Source: Muriicola soli (lineage in GTDB: Bacteria; Bacteroidota; Bacteroidia; Flavobacteriales; Flavobacteriaceae). Taken from it: 64,000 nucleotides of DNA. The DNA lies in the NCBI RefSeq assembly GCF_004139715.1, contig NZ_CP035544.1:2046001-2110000 (forward strand). The letters are read 5' to 3'. A program made the position numbers and the translations under genes. Numbering within the stretch: position 1 is the stretch's first letter; every line of letters starts with the position of its first letter. This document shows, piece after piece, positions 17,348-26,304 of this stretch. A model generated the notes under the pieces. That model had not been told where the DNA came from. It ran no database searches and saw only the letters and a program-made list of their open reading frames with translations.

Positions 17348-18898
17348 CTAATTTCTAATCAGCAACTCTTCTACTTCTTCCAGTGTTCTGCCCTTAGTTT
17401 CAATTACAAATCTATAGACAAAGAGAATCGCACAAAAAGATAGAAGGGCATAGATCGCAAAGGTAGTCGTAGGTCCGAGATTGGACAATTCCCAGGGAAA
17501 GACCTGTGTTACCGTGAAACTAACCAGGGAGTTAAAAAATCCTACTACAGAAATTGCAATCCCTTTAATCTTACTCGGAAATATCTCCGAGATCAGTGTC
17601 CACATGACCGGACCCAGGGAAATGGCAAAGGAGGCCACATAGAGCAATATCGCTATGAGGACCAAAGTTGCATTGATCTGTATGAAATTCGTGATCTCAT
17701 TCCTTTTAAAAACCAGGAATTTGTCTTCTTCCAGTCGTTGCTGTACCGCTTCAAAGAGTGCAGCCTGACTATCGTAACTACTTCCTTCCAAATCAGCCAA
17801 AGCAGATTTAACATCCTGATCACTAACTTTATTCAGCGTAGTTTCGTTAAAATCGTAAGTGGCACTATTGAAGGCATAGGTTGCCATCAAGAGGGCAATG
17901 GTCATACAAGTGGTTCCGATAAGCAACAAGGGTTTTCTTCCCAGTTTATCAATAAGCCATATGGCCACCAGAGTGAAAACCAAATTGGTGAGCCCAACCA
18001 CGATTGCCTGTAAAAAAGAAGAATCGGTACTCCCACCTGCTTGCTCAAATATCGTAGGGGCGTAGTAGAAAATAGCGTTGATTCCTGTGATCTGCTGGAA
18101 AAATGCTATTCCGAGAGCAATGATCATGATCGTTGCGTACTTGCTGCTGAGAATATCCGCGAGCTTTCCTTTTTCTTCTTTCTTATCAACGCCTCGTTGA
18201 ATCTCCTGAATAGTTAATTCTGCGTATTCCTCTCCTCCAATCTTAGCTAATATCTTTCGGGCCAATTCAATCTTATTCAACTTCTGTATAAGCCATCTGG
18301 GGCTTTTTGGAACGGTCCATAAACTGATAAAATAGATAAGTGCCGGAATTGCCTCAACTCCCAACATCCATCTCCAGCTTTCCCCTTCGATATTGATAAG
18401 AAAGTAATTGGAGAAATAGGCCACTGAGATCCCAATGACAATATTCAGTTGATTAAAAGAAACCAGGCTGCCCCTTAATTTGGGAGGGGCGATCTCGGCG
18501 ATATAGATAGGCGCAATCAGGATAGCACCGCCAATCCCGATTCCACCAATTATTCTTGCGATTATAAACTCTGTATATCCCGTAGCGAGTGCAGACCAGC
18601 TCGCAGAAATGGTAAATAGAGCTGCTACGACTATCAGCGTGTTTTTCCTACCGAACTTGTCAGCCACCGGCCCGGCCATCAGGTTTCCGGCCATTGCCCC
18701 AAAAACCACACAGCCTACAGAGAACCCTAGCATCCATTCAGTCATCTCAAAATAAAGGGTAATTCCCTTTACTGCCCCAGAGATCACTGCGCTGTCAAAT
18801 CCCAGAAGAAAACCGCCCAAAGCAACAATTAAGCTGATTAGGATAGTATAGGATTTATTCATCTTAACTACTGCGCTCGGCTGCTCCATGGTCTTCAA
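17348..18898 (-). CDS. Sugar porter family MFS transporter
   Basis: A 516-residue 12-helix transporter of the sugar porter family (XylE/GLUT-like). Visible are GGFLLGFDSAVISG in helix 1, the DKFGRK loop, PKSPRWLIQKL after helix 6, QQITGINAIFYYAPTIF in helix 7, and the C-terminal ETKGRTLEEVEELL. A roughly 65-residue hydrophilic insertion sits between helices 9 and 10 (residues about 345-410), longer than in enteric members. It would import a hexose or small oligosaccharide by proton symport. It lies between the cytosolic GH17 and the GH2-like gene. Confidence 0.9.
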   Translation of the reverse strand: MKTMEQPSAVVKMNKSYTILISLIVALGGFLLGFDSAVISGAVKGITLYFEMTEWMLGFSVGCVVFGAMAGNLMAGPVADKFGRKNTLIVVAALFTISASWSALATGYTEFIIARIIGGIGIGGAILIAPIYIAEIAPPKLRGSLVSFNQLNIVIGISVAYFSNYFLINIEGESWRWMLGVEAIPALIYFISLWTVPKSPRWLIQKLNKIELARKILAKIGGEEYAELTIQEIQRGVDKKEEKGKLADILSSKYATIMIIALGIAFFQQITGINAIFYYAPTIFEQAGGSTDSSFLQAIVVGLTNLVFTLVAIWLIDKLGRKPLLLIGTTCMTIALLMATYAFNSATYDFNETTLNKVSDQDVKSALADLEGSSYDSQAALFEAVQQRLEEDKFLVFKRNEITNFIQINATLVLIAILLYVASFAISLGPVMWTLISEIFPSKIKGIAISVVGFFNSLVSFTVTQVFPWELSNLGPTTTFAIYALLSFCAILFVYRFVIETKGRTLEEVEELLIRN

Positions 18899-19037
18899 TT
18901 ATTGGTTAGTTTTTTGAAATGGCATTTCTAGGCGTTATTTTCAAATGATAGATAAATCGGATCAAATAATCCGTAGCAATCCCCATCTTTCTTGCAATGA
19001 AGGTCAGACTCTTGAGGTTATAGAGTTGCCAATGAAC

Positions 19038-19928
19038 TCAGAATTTAAGTTTCTCATCTTTGTCCCAAAGACCCCAGAAGGCACCCACATCTCCTTCGGC
19101 TCCTACTTTCCAGGATTCATCAAAAGAGGAGAAATAAAAGACCTCAATATTATCTTCCTCAGCCCATTTCTGAGTATTCATAAAATACTTTAGGGCATTT
19201 TCGTAAGAGGGATATGCCCCTTCCAGATTCGTGCCCTGAAATGGCCATCCCGTTTCAGAAATGATGACCTTTTTTCCGTTCGCTGCTCTCAGAGCCCTCT
19301 GGTACATGTCTTTCATATACAACAAGGAATAATCAAGGTCACATCCCTCCCAGAACGGGTAGCAATTGGCGAGAACTATATCACATGCCTCGGTTATTCT
19401 CGGGCGTTCTGCAAATTCGTAGTAGGCGTCTACGTAACCCACCGGAATATCCTTAGGAATGGACTTCTTAACATGGTCCAGTTTTTCGAGCAACTCGTCT
19501 TCGGTAAGATCTCCCCTTAACATTACTTCATTTCCTACCGCTGCAATATCAACATATCCTTCATTGGCAAGTGTAATAAGGTTTTCTACTTCCTGGGCAT
19601 TGATCTCAGGATCGTCTCCCAGCCAGGCGCCCACCATGGATTTAATCCCAAACTCGCGTGCAATCTTCGGAATGAGCTCATTGCCTTCCGTACAAGAGAA
19701 TGATCTTATCCATTTCGTGTACGGCTGAATAATTTCCATCCTCCTTCTGATCTGATCTTCTCCGATCTGATCGCCCGGGTTTTGTCCTTCCATGTAAGGG
19801 CTAAAGCAAAGACCATGCATACCTGCATCCAGGACCTTTTTACAGAGTTTTTGAAGTTGCTTGGTAGTTTTTCCGTTATAATCAAGGGCAGCCAGTGCCA
19901 AATATTTCTCTTTTCTACTCGATGACAT
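19038..19928 (-). CDS. Glycoside hydrolase family 17, no signal peptide
   Basis: A 296-residue GH17 TIM barrel, the family of beta-1,3-glucanases. The acid/base Glu134 lies in AAVGNEVMLRG and the nucleophile Glu225 in VIISETGWPFQG. There is no signal peptide (MSSSRKEKYLALAALDYNG), so it works in the cytosol, unlike the paralogue at 23101. It probably trims imported laminari-oligosaccharides, or transglycosylates them, before phosphorolysis. Gene order places it between two MFS transporters. Confidence 0.88.
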   Translation of the reverse strand: MSSSRKEKYLALAALDYNGKTTKQLQKLCKKVLDAGMHGLCFSPYMEGQNPGDQIGEDQIRRRMEIIQPYTKWIRSFSCTEGNELIPKIAREFGIKSMVGAWLGDDPEINAQEVENLITLANEGYVDIAAVGNEVMLRGDLTEDELLEKLDHVKKSIPKDIPVGYVDAYYEFAERPRITEACDIVLANCYPFWEGCDLDYSLLYMKDMYQRALRAANGKKVIISETGWPFQGTNLEGAYPSYENALKYFMNTQKWAEEDNIEVFYFSSFDESWKVGAEGDVGAFWGLWDKDEKLKF

Positions 19929-19970
19929 ATCTTTTAATTCTTAAAAATCTATTTGTTTCTAATTAACCTG

Positions 19971-21536
19971 TTAAAGTTCTCCTCTGCGTTCTTCTAATTC
20001 AGCTTTAATTTCCCGTGCTTTTTGCTCTGTGAGATCATATTTCCACATTACCCATACAGCAAGGGCTGCAGTAAGTGAGGGAATTATTATATCAGCGATC
20101 CTGAGCCTGTTCATAGTTTCAAGGCTTTGTTCTGTAATATTGGGATCGAAGCCGACGATCTTTAAAATTAGTCCGCCCAAAACAAGTGCAATTGCCTGTC
20201 CCAGTTTTACCATCCACCAGTAGATGGCACCAAAGGTCCCTTCTTTCCGTGGCATCCCGTTCTCCAATTCATCCAAATCGCAAACATCTGCTGTCATCGA
20301 CATCATAAGGGTAAATAGACCTCCCATACCAAAAGCAAAAAGTGGAATTGGCACAAAGATCAACCAAGGGATTTCACTCCCTGGATCAATACTAAACCAG
20401 GACATCCCAATGCTGTCTAAAAATGGATTCAAAGACTCGAAGATAGAACCTACCCCGGAAGTCATGCTACTACCCAACCATGTATCGTTAAACTTTTGGT
20501 TCAGTTCGATATCAAAACCCCACCATTTTAGCAAATAACCTACAATGGAGAGAATGGTGGATATGATAAAGGCCTTTTTCTTTCCCCATCTGTCAGACAT
20601 TTTTGAAATAATAGGGATCACCAAAAAGGCGGTTATCATGGCATTTATGGTATTAAACCATGCAGGCCATGTACCTGCCAGCTCATAACTGCCGCTGTAA
20701 ATATAAAACACAATAATGAACACCCCAAAGGCGGCTACAAGTTGAAATCCGTTAAAGACCAGGAACGTTGCTCCACATAACTTCATAAAGGGTTTGTTTT
20801 TGGAGACCTGTACTATTCCTGCGAACAGATCTTTCATATTTGAAGCAAGTGTTTTAAAATTTATTTCTTTTCTGTTCTTCATATTTGAGGAATCAATACC
20901 CCGGCAAAACAAGGCGGGCAGAATTCCAAAAACCACGCACATCACCCCCACAATCAGGGCCATGGTTCGGACACCCTCCGTTTGCGTATTAAAGGTGTCT
21001 GAATCAGGGATGATTACATATAACCACGGAACAATCATCCATGCAATCTGCCCCATACTATTGGCGAAACTCATCAATCTGGTCCTCTCATTATAGTCGG
21101 ATGTCATTTCATATCCCAATCCAACCAGGGGAGTTGCGAACATTGTATTTCCCACAAGGAAAAGGATTTGCAGGACCATCACATGCCAGATAATATAAGA
21201 TTGCGAAGCATTGTCGTCGAGCTGCCACATTAAAAAGAACAACACCCCACTGATTAAGGCACCCAGAAAAATATAGGGTCTTCTACGTCCCCATCTGGAT
21301 TTGGTATTGTCTGATATGAAACCCATTATAGGGTCCGTAATGGCATCGAATATTCTGGGTAAACCTCCCAATAGTCCGGCCCATAGAGGATCAACTCCCC
21401 AAGCCGTCAGGAGAAAGAATTGAATAAAAACACCAAGGGTGCCCGGCAGGATATTTAAAATAAAATGACCGGCCCCGAAGGCGGCCTTTTGTCCAACAGG
21501 AACCCTGTCCTTCGCGGCAGTTTTTATAGTCGACAT
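19971..21536 (-). CDS. GPH-type sugar:cation symporter (MFS)
   Basis: A 521-residue transporter of the glycoside-pentoside-hexuronide family (MelB-like). FDAITDPIMGFISDNTKSRW, GRRRPYIFLGALISG and NERTRLMSFANSMGQ are diagnostic. A hydrophilic loop of about 50 residues (near 355-410) separates two helices in the second half. GPH carriers move glycosides across the inner membrane with Na+ or H+. In this locus the natural cargo is a short beta-glucan oligosaccharide released by the GH16, GH17 and GH30 lipoproteins. Confidence 0.9.
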   Translation of the reverse strand: MSTIKTAAKDRVPVGQKAAFGAGHFILNILPGTLGVFIQFFLLTAWGVDPLWAGLLGGLPRIFDAITDPIMGFISDNTKSRWGRRRPYIFLGALISGVLFFLMWQLDDNASQSYIIWHVMVLQILFLVGNTMFATPLVGLGYEMTSDYNERTRLMSFANSMGQIAWMIVPWLYVIIPDSDTFNTQTEGVRTMALIVGVMCVVFGILPALFCRGIDSSNMKNRKEINFKTLASNMKDLFAGIVQVSKNKPFMKLCGATFLVFNGFQLVAAFGVFIIVFYIYSGSYELAGTWPAWFNTINAMITAFLVIPIISKMSDRWGKKKAFIISTILSIVGYLLKWWGFDIELNQKFNDTWLGSSMTSGVGSIFESLNPFLDSIGMSWFSIDPGSEIPWLIFVPIPLFAFGMGGLFTLMMSMTADVCDLDELENGMPRKEGTFGAIYWWMVKLGQAIALVLGGLILKIVGFDPNITEQSLETMNRLRIADIIIPSLTAALAVWVMWKYDLTEQKAREIKAELEERRGEL

Positions 21537-21559
21537 ATGAATTGGTTTTAGTTAGTTTA

Positions 21560-23042
21560 TTATTTTATAATAATCGTCTGTATCGCCTGAGCATCAATGC
21601 TAAGCATTTGAGTACTCTCCCCCAAGGAAAGTCCAAAATTCTTCGCTTCCATTCCCTGGTTTAATGCAACAACAACGATTGATCCGTCAGGATTCTTTGC
21701 AGCTGTGACCAAGAGGGTATCATCAGGATTTTCAAATCCAATGCGCATTGCTCCGGGCCTGATATATTTGCTGAAATGCTTAAGCGTATAATAGATGGGT
21801 GTAAAATAGACCTCATCTTTTTCCGGATCTACGATCACAGGAGCCACACACCAGTTCTCAAACCAGTTGGGACCGCCCTGAGTATCGAGCACCATATTCC
21901 AATCAATCCATCCGTCAACCCAATTGTTCATGCAACCAATGATATCACGTGCATAGCGATACACCGGGGCATATTTGGATGCAGGGGTTTGTCCTTTTCC
22001 GGAGCCCAATCCCACCCCCAGTCTGTAGCTTCCTTTGACCAATACCATTTATCGTCGCGCCATTTAGGCACTTCAGCATCTACGCAAGCCTCTGATTGTA
22101 TCAGGTATTTATCAGGAGCTTTATTATGCGCATACTGCAGGGCTTTTGGAAAAACCTCATAAGTACTGGCATACCAATGTATAGCAGTCCCATCAAAATA
22201 TTTAGAAGTCTCTTTATCCCTGAACATTTCGTCTACCCATTCTTCCAGATGTTCACGATTCTGATCGTAACCTAAGATCTTTACCTCATGGCCATCTTTC
22301 TCCAACTGCGGACCGAGGTGATCCTTTACAAACTGGGTCATCTCCTCGGGTGTAAAATGCATACTCTCCCAGTTGCTATCGTTTCCAAGAGGCTCGTTTT
22401 CAACAGTAAACCCCAGATATCTATTCCTTCTGCTTTGTAAGCCTCCAGGTATTTGGAGAAAAACAAGGCCCATGTGTCTTTGTATTCAGGTAATAATTTC
22501 CCGCCCCGCCAGTCGTTGTTGTCTTTCATCCACGGCGGTGCTGTCCAGGGTGATGCCAAAATTTTAAAACCATCCGTTGAGACGGCCATCGCCTCTTTGA
22601 TAAATGGAATGATATCATCCCTGTCTTCCGCTATGGAAAAACTTTCAAGTTCCATATCTCCTTCTACAGGGGCATAGGAATAATTACTCAGGGAGAAGTC
22701 GCAGCTGTTCATATGAGTACGGGTAAGGGAGTATCTCGCTCCGTCATCTCCAAAATAAGCTTCGATAATTTTTTCTTTATTTTCCGGACTAAGAGCATTG
22801 AGTAGTGAAGCAGAAGCTTCTGTAAAAGAGCCGCCAAATCCGGTTATCTTCTGGAATTGTTGTTCTGGCAACAACTTGATCACCGAAGCTTCTTTTTCCA
22901 CATTAAATTCGGTCACAGAACTCCAGTTTTTACCTGCAGCGGATGTTTCGTATACTTCAAGGTCTAACTTCTGTTCTACGGAACAAGAACTGATTAGCAA
23001 GCTAATGATCAAAATGTATTGTATTTGGTTAATCTGTTTCAT
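21560..23042 (-). pseudogene. GH30 beta-glucanase lipoprotein, broken by two frameshifts
   Basis: Three overlapping frames together give one GH30 enzyme. Frame 1 (from 23042) has the lipoprotein signal ending LLISSC, then QKITGFGGSFTEAS and ILASPWTAPPWMKDN. Sense jumps by one base at the GGGG run 22411-22414 into TVENEPLGNDSNWES (acid/base Glu) and LIQSEACVDAE (nucleophile Glu). It jumps again near 21974-21987 into KYAPVYRYARDIIG and WVDGWIDWNMVLD, ending in the beta-sandwich. Adding two bases restores 494 residues, normal for GH30. Marine homologues act on beta-1,3/1,6-glucan. Intact catalytic motifs and homopolymer positions point to sequencing error more than true loss. Confidence 0.87.
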
Positions 23043-23100
23043 TTAAATAGTGTTCAAATACTCAGAGAATCAGGCTGATTTTATGGCCTGTGCTTTATTT

Positions 23101-24375
23101 CTAATCTGCGGGAGGAGGAACTAAAACTTCCTCCATCATTTCCGATTCATTACCGTCAAATGTTTTGGTAATGGGATTACCATTTCTTGTTAGACCTTCA
23201 AAAACTCCCTGGTCCACTAAATCCCATAAAGCGTATTTCGCTTGTCCATCGACCTTTATCAGGCCAAAATGATTTTCTGATCCTTTTGAATTGTGTGCAT
23301 CTTTCCAGGGCTCATCGAAGGCCTCAAAATAAAAACATGATATTCCCTCTGCATTAGTCCACTCTCTCATTTGTTGATAATATGCAGCTTCCTTGTATTC
23401 ATCCGTGGCCATTGAACCTTTCGGGCCGTAATGTCCATCCGAAATAGTAGCCCAACCGGTTTCTCCGATATGAACGGGCTTATTTACCCCCAGGCTTTTC
23501 ATGTAATCAGTTACTGCCTTGTACTGATTTTTTGCAAAGTCTACAGCACGAGCCATGGCAGCATCAATTTTATCCATATCGGATAGTTCAGCCTCTTCGG
23601 CCGGTACCCTCCAGAATTCAGGGTTGTAGTGGGTATTGTGATAAGGATAGGTATGCATAGAGATGTAATCCACGGCTTTGATCAGTTTTTCCAGATCCTC
23701 AGTATGATAGCTATCTTCCCCTCCGCCCCAGGAAGCAAAATCGTCAGAACTAGTGATCCAGAGATCCTTGGATAATTTACCTGACTTTTTTAAGTCCTGC
23801 AGGTGATTTACCCACTTTAGGATGACCGAGGGTTGAACATAATAACTTGTAGCCCATCTGATCATAGCCTCATTACCCACCGCCAGAACCTTGACGATTT
23901 CAGGATATTGATTGGCCAATTTGACCGCAGTTTCAATTTCCTTTGTATTTCTTTCGCTTTCTGCATTGTGATCCGGTTCCAATTCAGTGAAAGCATTCTT
24001 GCAATCGATCCACGCCCCGAGCATTACATACATTTCGAATTCAGGATCTTCTTTCTTCATATCCTCAATCGCCCTTAACAGGTTAGAAGCCTGAGCCAGA
24101 TGCACATTATAAGTTCGAACAATCCTGACACCCATGGCATGCAAAATCTTCATGTCATCTTTAAGTTCATCCAGAGTGGGTTGATTGTCACGAGTATTGG
24201 TTCTGTATCCGCCATATGAGATGGCCAAATAATCCGGGTTTCCTAAAATTTCTTTAGCAGTCACGTTGTCTACGGTTTGGGGTTGTTCTGATTCTGTATT
24301 ATTTTTTGTTTCCTTACAGGCCACACCCATCGCCAGGACAAGAATAGCAAGTGTATATTTTATTAAGGACCTCAT
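23101..24375 (-). CDS. Glycoside hydrolase family 17 lipoprotein
   Basis: A 424-residue GH17 protein with a lipoprotein signal (MRSLIKYTLAILVLAMGVAC). The acid/base Glu169 is in LAVGNEAMIRW and the nucleophile Glu305 in HIGETGWATIS. It starts with the barrel strand YLAISYGGYR and an ARG-like MGVRIVRTYNVH segment, and ends in an acidic tail. An endo- or exo-acting beta-1,3-glucanase anchored in the outer or inner membrane is expected. It is a divergent paralogue of the signal-less GH17 at 19038, with 58 bp to the GH30 gene. Confidence 0.9.
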   Translation of the reverse strand: MRSLIKYTLAILVLAMGVACKETKNNTESEQPQTVDNVTAKEILGNPDYLAISYGGYRTNTRDNQPTLDELKDDMKILHAMGVRIVRTYNVHLAQASNLLRAIEDMKKEDPEFEMYVMLGAWIDCKNAFTELEPDHNAESERNTKEIETAVKLANQYPEIVKVLAVGNEAMIRWATSYYVQPSVILKWVNHLQDLKKSGKLSKDLWITSSDDFASWGGGEDSYHTEDLEKLIKAVDYISMHTYPYHNTHYNPEFWRVPAEEAELSDMDKIDAAMARAVDFAKNQYKAVTDYMKSLGVNKPVHIGETGWATISDGHYGPKGSMATDEYKEAAYYQQMREWTNAEGISCFYFEAFDEPWKDAHNSKGSENHFGLIKVDGQAKYALWDLVDQGVFEGLTRNGNPITKTFDGNESEMMEEVLVPPPAD

Positions 24376-24437
24376 GATATTAAATTAAGTTTTTATTCTG
24401 TCTGCTTTACTCTTGCTCATCGCCCACCAAATATCAT

Positions 24438-26165
24438 TTAGTATTCCAGACCATGTCCAAAGGGAAAAAGAGGTGTAATGGAATCATCCCAAAAATTGGG
24501 GCCGTATTTTCCCCTGTAATCTTCCACAGCTGCAGGCCATGAATGGGGCAATTTACCTTTAAAATTATAATCTCCAAAAAGAACCTCAGCTATCCCATCT
24601 CCTTCAGAACCCGGCAACCAGGCAGCGACATAGGCATCAGCTTGTTCTATTTCCCCTGAAACGACCAATGGACGTCCCGAAATTAGCAATACTACGGTCT
24701 TTATTCCCTTTTTCGCATAAGTATTCAGATAACTTTTATGTTGTTCAGAAAGATATAACTGATAGGCATCAATTTCTCCTCCTATATCCCCGAACAATTC
24801 CGCATAAGGAGTTTCTCCTATCACAACTATGGCAACATCGGCATCATCGTGATTAGCTGTAGCATCAATATCATAAACCACTTCTCCCTTTGCCATCTTC
24901 TTGATTCCTTCCAAAATGGTGGTTGATCCCGTATAGTTTTCTGATGAACCCTGCCAGTGAATAGTCCAGCCTCCGGATTGTAATCCGGCATTGTTTGCAT
25001 GTTCTCCAACAACCACGATCTTATTCAAAGATTTATCTAATGGTAGGGTATTGTCTTTGTTCTTTAGTAATACCAAGGATTCTCTCACCGCCTGTCTTGC
25101 CACATCCCTGTATTCAGAGCAACCAATTTTACCAATTAAAGTTGCATCTGGAAAAGGATTTTCAAACACCCCAAGGCGCAGTTTCTGACGCAATATTCTG
25201 CGAACTGCATCATCAATTCGCGTCTGCGATACCTGTCCGTTTTCCACGCCTGCTTTAAGACCTTCCCTAAACAAGTCGTAGTCACCATCTACTGCCATTA
25301 CCATGTCTATCCCGGCATTGATGATCTCGTTTTCTCCAAAACGCGAATATCCTTTCCAGTCTGAAACAACGATACCATCGAATCCCATGGATTCTTTCAG
25401 AACTTCAGTTATCCAATATTTGTGGGCATGCATTGGTAATCCGGACATACTATTAAAAGAAGCCATTACGGCACCTACGCCTTCATCTACGGCTACCTTG
25501 TAGGGAGGCAAAAGACGGTCTTTAACTTCTTGAATACTCAATGAACAATCTCCACCTTCCACCCCATTATCAGTAGCACCATCTCCAATAAAGTGTTTGG
25601 CAGTTGCCATGATCGAATTTTTATTTAACTCGCTTCCCTGATGCCCTTTAACAGAAGCCCTTGTCAAAATTTCAGTTAATTCAGTACTTTCTGAAAACGC
25701 TTCATAGACCCTCCCCCACTTTTCATTGCATGGTATGGCTACACAAGGTGAAAACACCCAATTGAATCCTGTCGCTTTGGATTCAAGGGCGGTAATCTTA
25801 GCTGCTTTTTCTACAAGTTCTTTATTTTGAGTTGCGCCCAAACCAATATTATGAGGGAAAATTGTGGCTCCCTCATAGGTGTTCTGACCGTGTACCGCAT
25901 CTACTCCAAAAAGCAGGGGGATACCCAGCCTTGATGACAAAGCTTTTTCTTGTAAGGATGTAAAAGCAGCCTGCCATTCTTTGGCGTCATTTCCTGGCAA
26001 AGGCCCTTCGGTGTGAATAATTGAGCCAATGGCTCCGCTAGAAATGGCATCTTCGGGGATCTCCTCAAAATGCCGGACCTGAGTCATCTGACCAATTTTC
26101 TCATCCAGGGTCATTTGATTTAACAGAGAATCAACCCTTTTTTCAATTTCTTGATCGGCAATCAT
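24438..26165 (-). CDS. Glycoside hydrolase family 3 beta-glucosidase, no signal peptide
   Basis: A 575-residue two-domain GH3 enzyme like barley ExoI and Bacteroidota exo-beta-glucosidases. The opening LLNQMTLDEKIGQMTQ, LFGVDAVHGQNTY and TAKHFIGDGATDNG are typical; nucleophile Asp269 is in GIVVSDWKGYS. The second domain includes VVIGETPYAELFGD with a likely acid/base Glu. No signal peptide is present and a TAA stands directly before the ATG, so no longer start exists unless a frameshift hides one. It would hydrolyse laminaribiose or gentiobiose to glucose in the cytosol. Confidence 0.9.
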   Translation of the reverse strand: MIADQEIEKRVDSLLNQMTLDEKIGQMTQVRHFEEIPEDAISSGAIGSIIHTEGPLPGNDAKEWQAAFTSLQEKALSSRLGIPLLFGVDAVHGQNTYEGATIFPHNIGLGATQNKELVEKAAKITALESKATGFNWVFSPCVAIPCNEKWGRVYEAFSESTELTEILTRASVKGHQGSELNKNSIMATAKHFIGDGATDNGVEGGDCSLSIQEVKDRLLPPYKVAVDEGVGAVMASFNSMSGLPMHAHKYWITEVLKESMGFDGIVVSDWKGYSRFGENEIINAGIDMVMAVDGDYDLFREGLKAGVENGQVSQTRIDDAVRRILRQKLRLGVFENPFPDATLIGKIGCSEYRDVARQAVRESLVLLKNKDNTLPLDKSLNKIVVVGEHANNAGLQSGGWTIHWQGSSENYTGSTTILEGIKKMAKGEVVYDIDATANHDDADVAIVVIGETPYAELFGDIGGEIDAYQLYLSEQHKSYLNTYAKKGIKTVVLLISGRPLVVSGEIEQADAYVAAWLPGSEGDGIAEVLFGDYNFKGKLPHSWPAAVEDYRGKYGPNFWDDSITPLFPFGHGLEY

Positions 26166-26252
26166 TTAGTATTCCCTTAGTTGGTTTGTTGCGATTAAAA
26201 GGCGCAAAAACTTATGATCGAAAGAGCGACCTTTTGTAAATGGGGTGAAAAT

Positions 26253-26293
26253 TAACCGGCCAACAGCAGAACATATATCTGCTGTTGACTGGT
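26253..26293 (-). terminator. Intra-operon hairpin between the PKD/CBM lipoprotein and GH3 genes
   Basis: Inverted repeat with a 9-bp perfect core AACAGCAGA / TCTGCTGTT (26262-26270, 26278-26286) extended by imperfect pairs to 26253 and 26293. No strong T run follows on the minus strand. It sits in a 139-bp gap, so it may be an attenuator or an mRNA-stabilising 3' end that lets the upstream lipoprotein genes be expressed more than the enzymes downstream. Confidence 0.45.
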
Positions 26294-26304
26294 TTACTCC
26301 TTTT

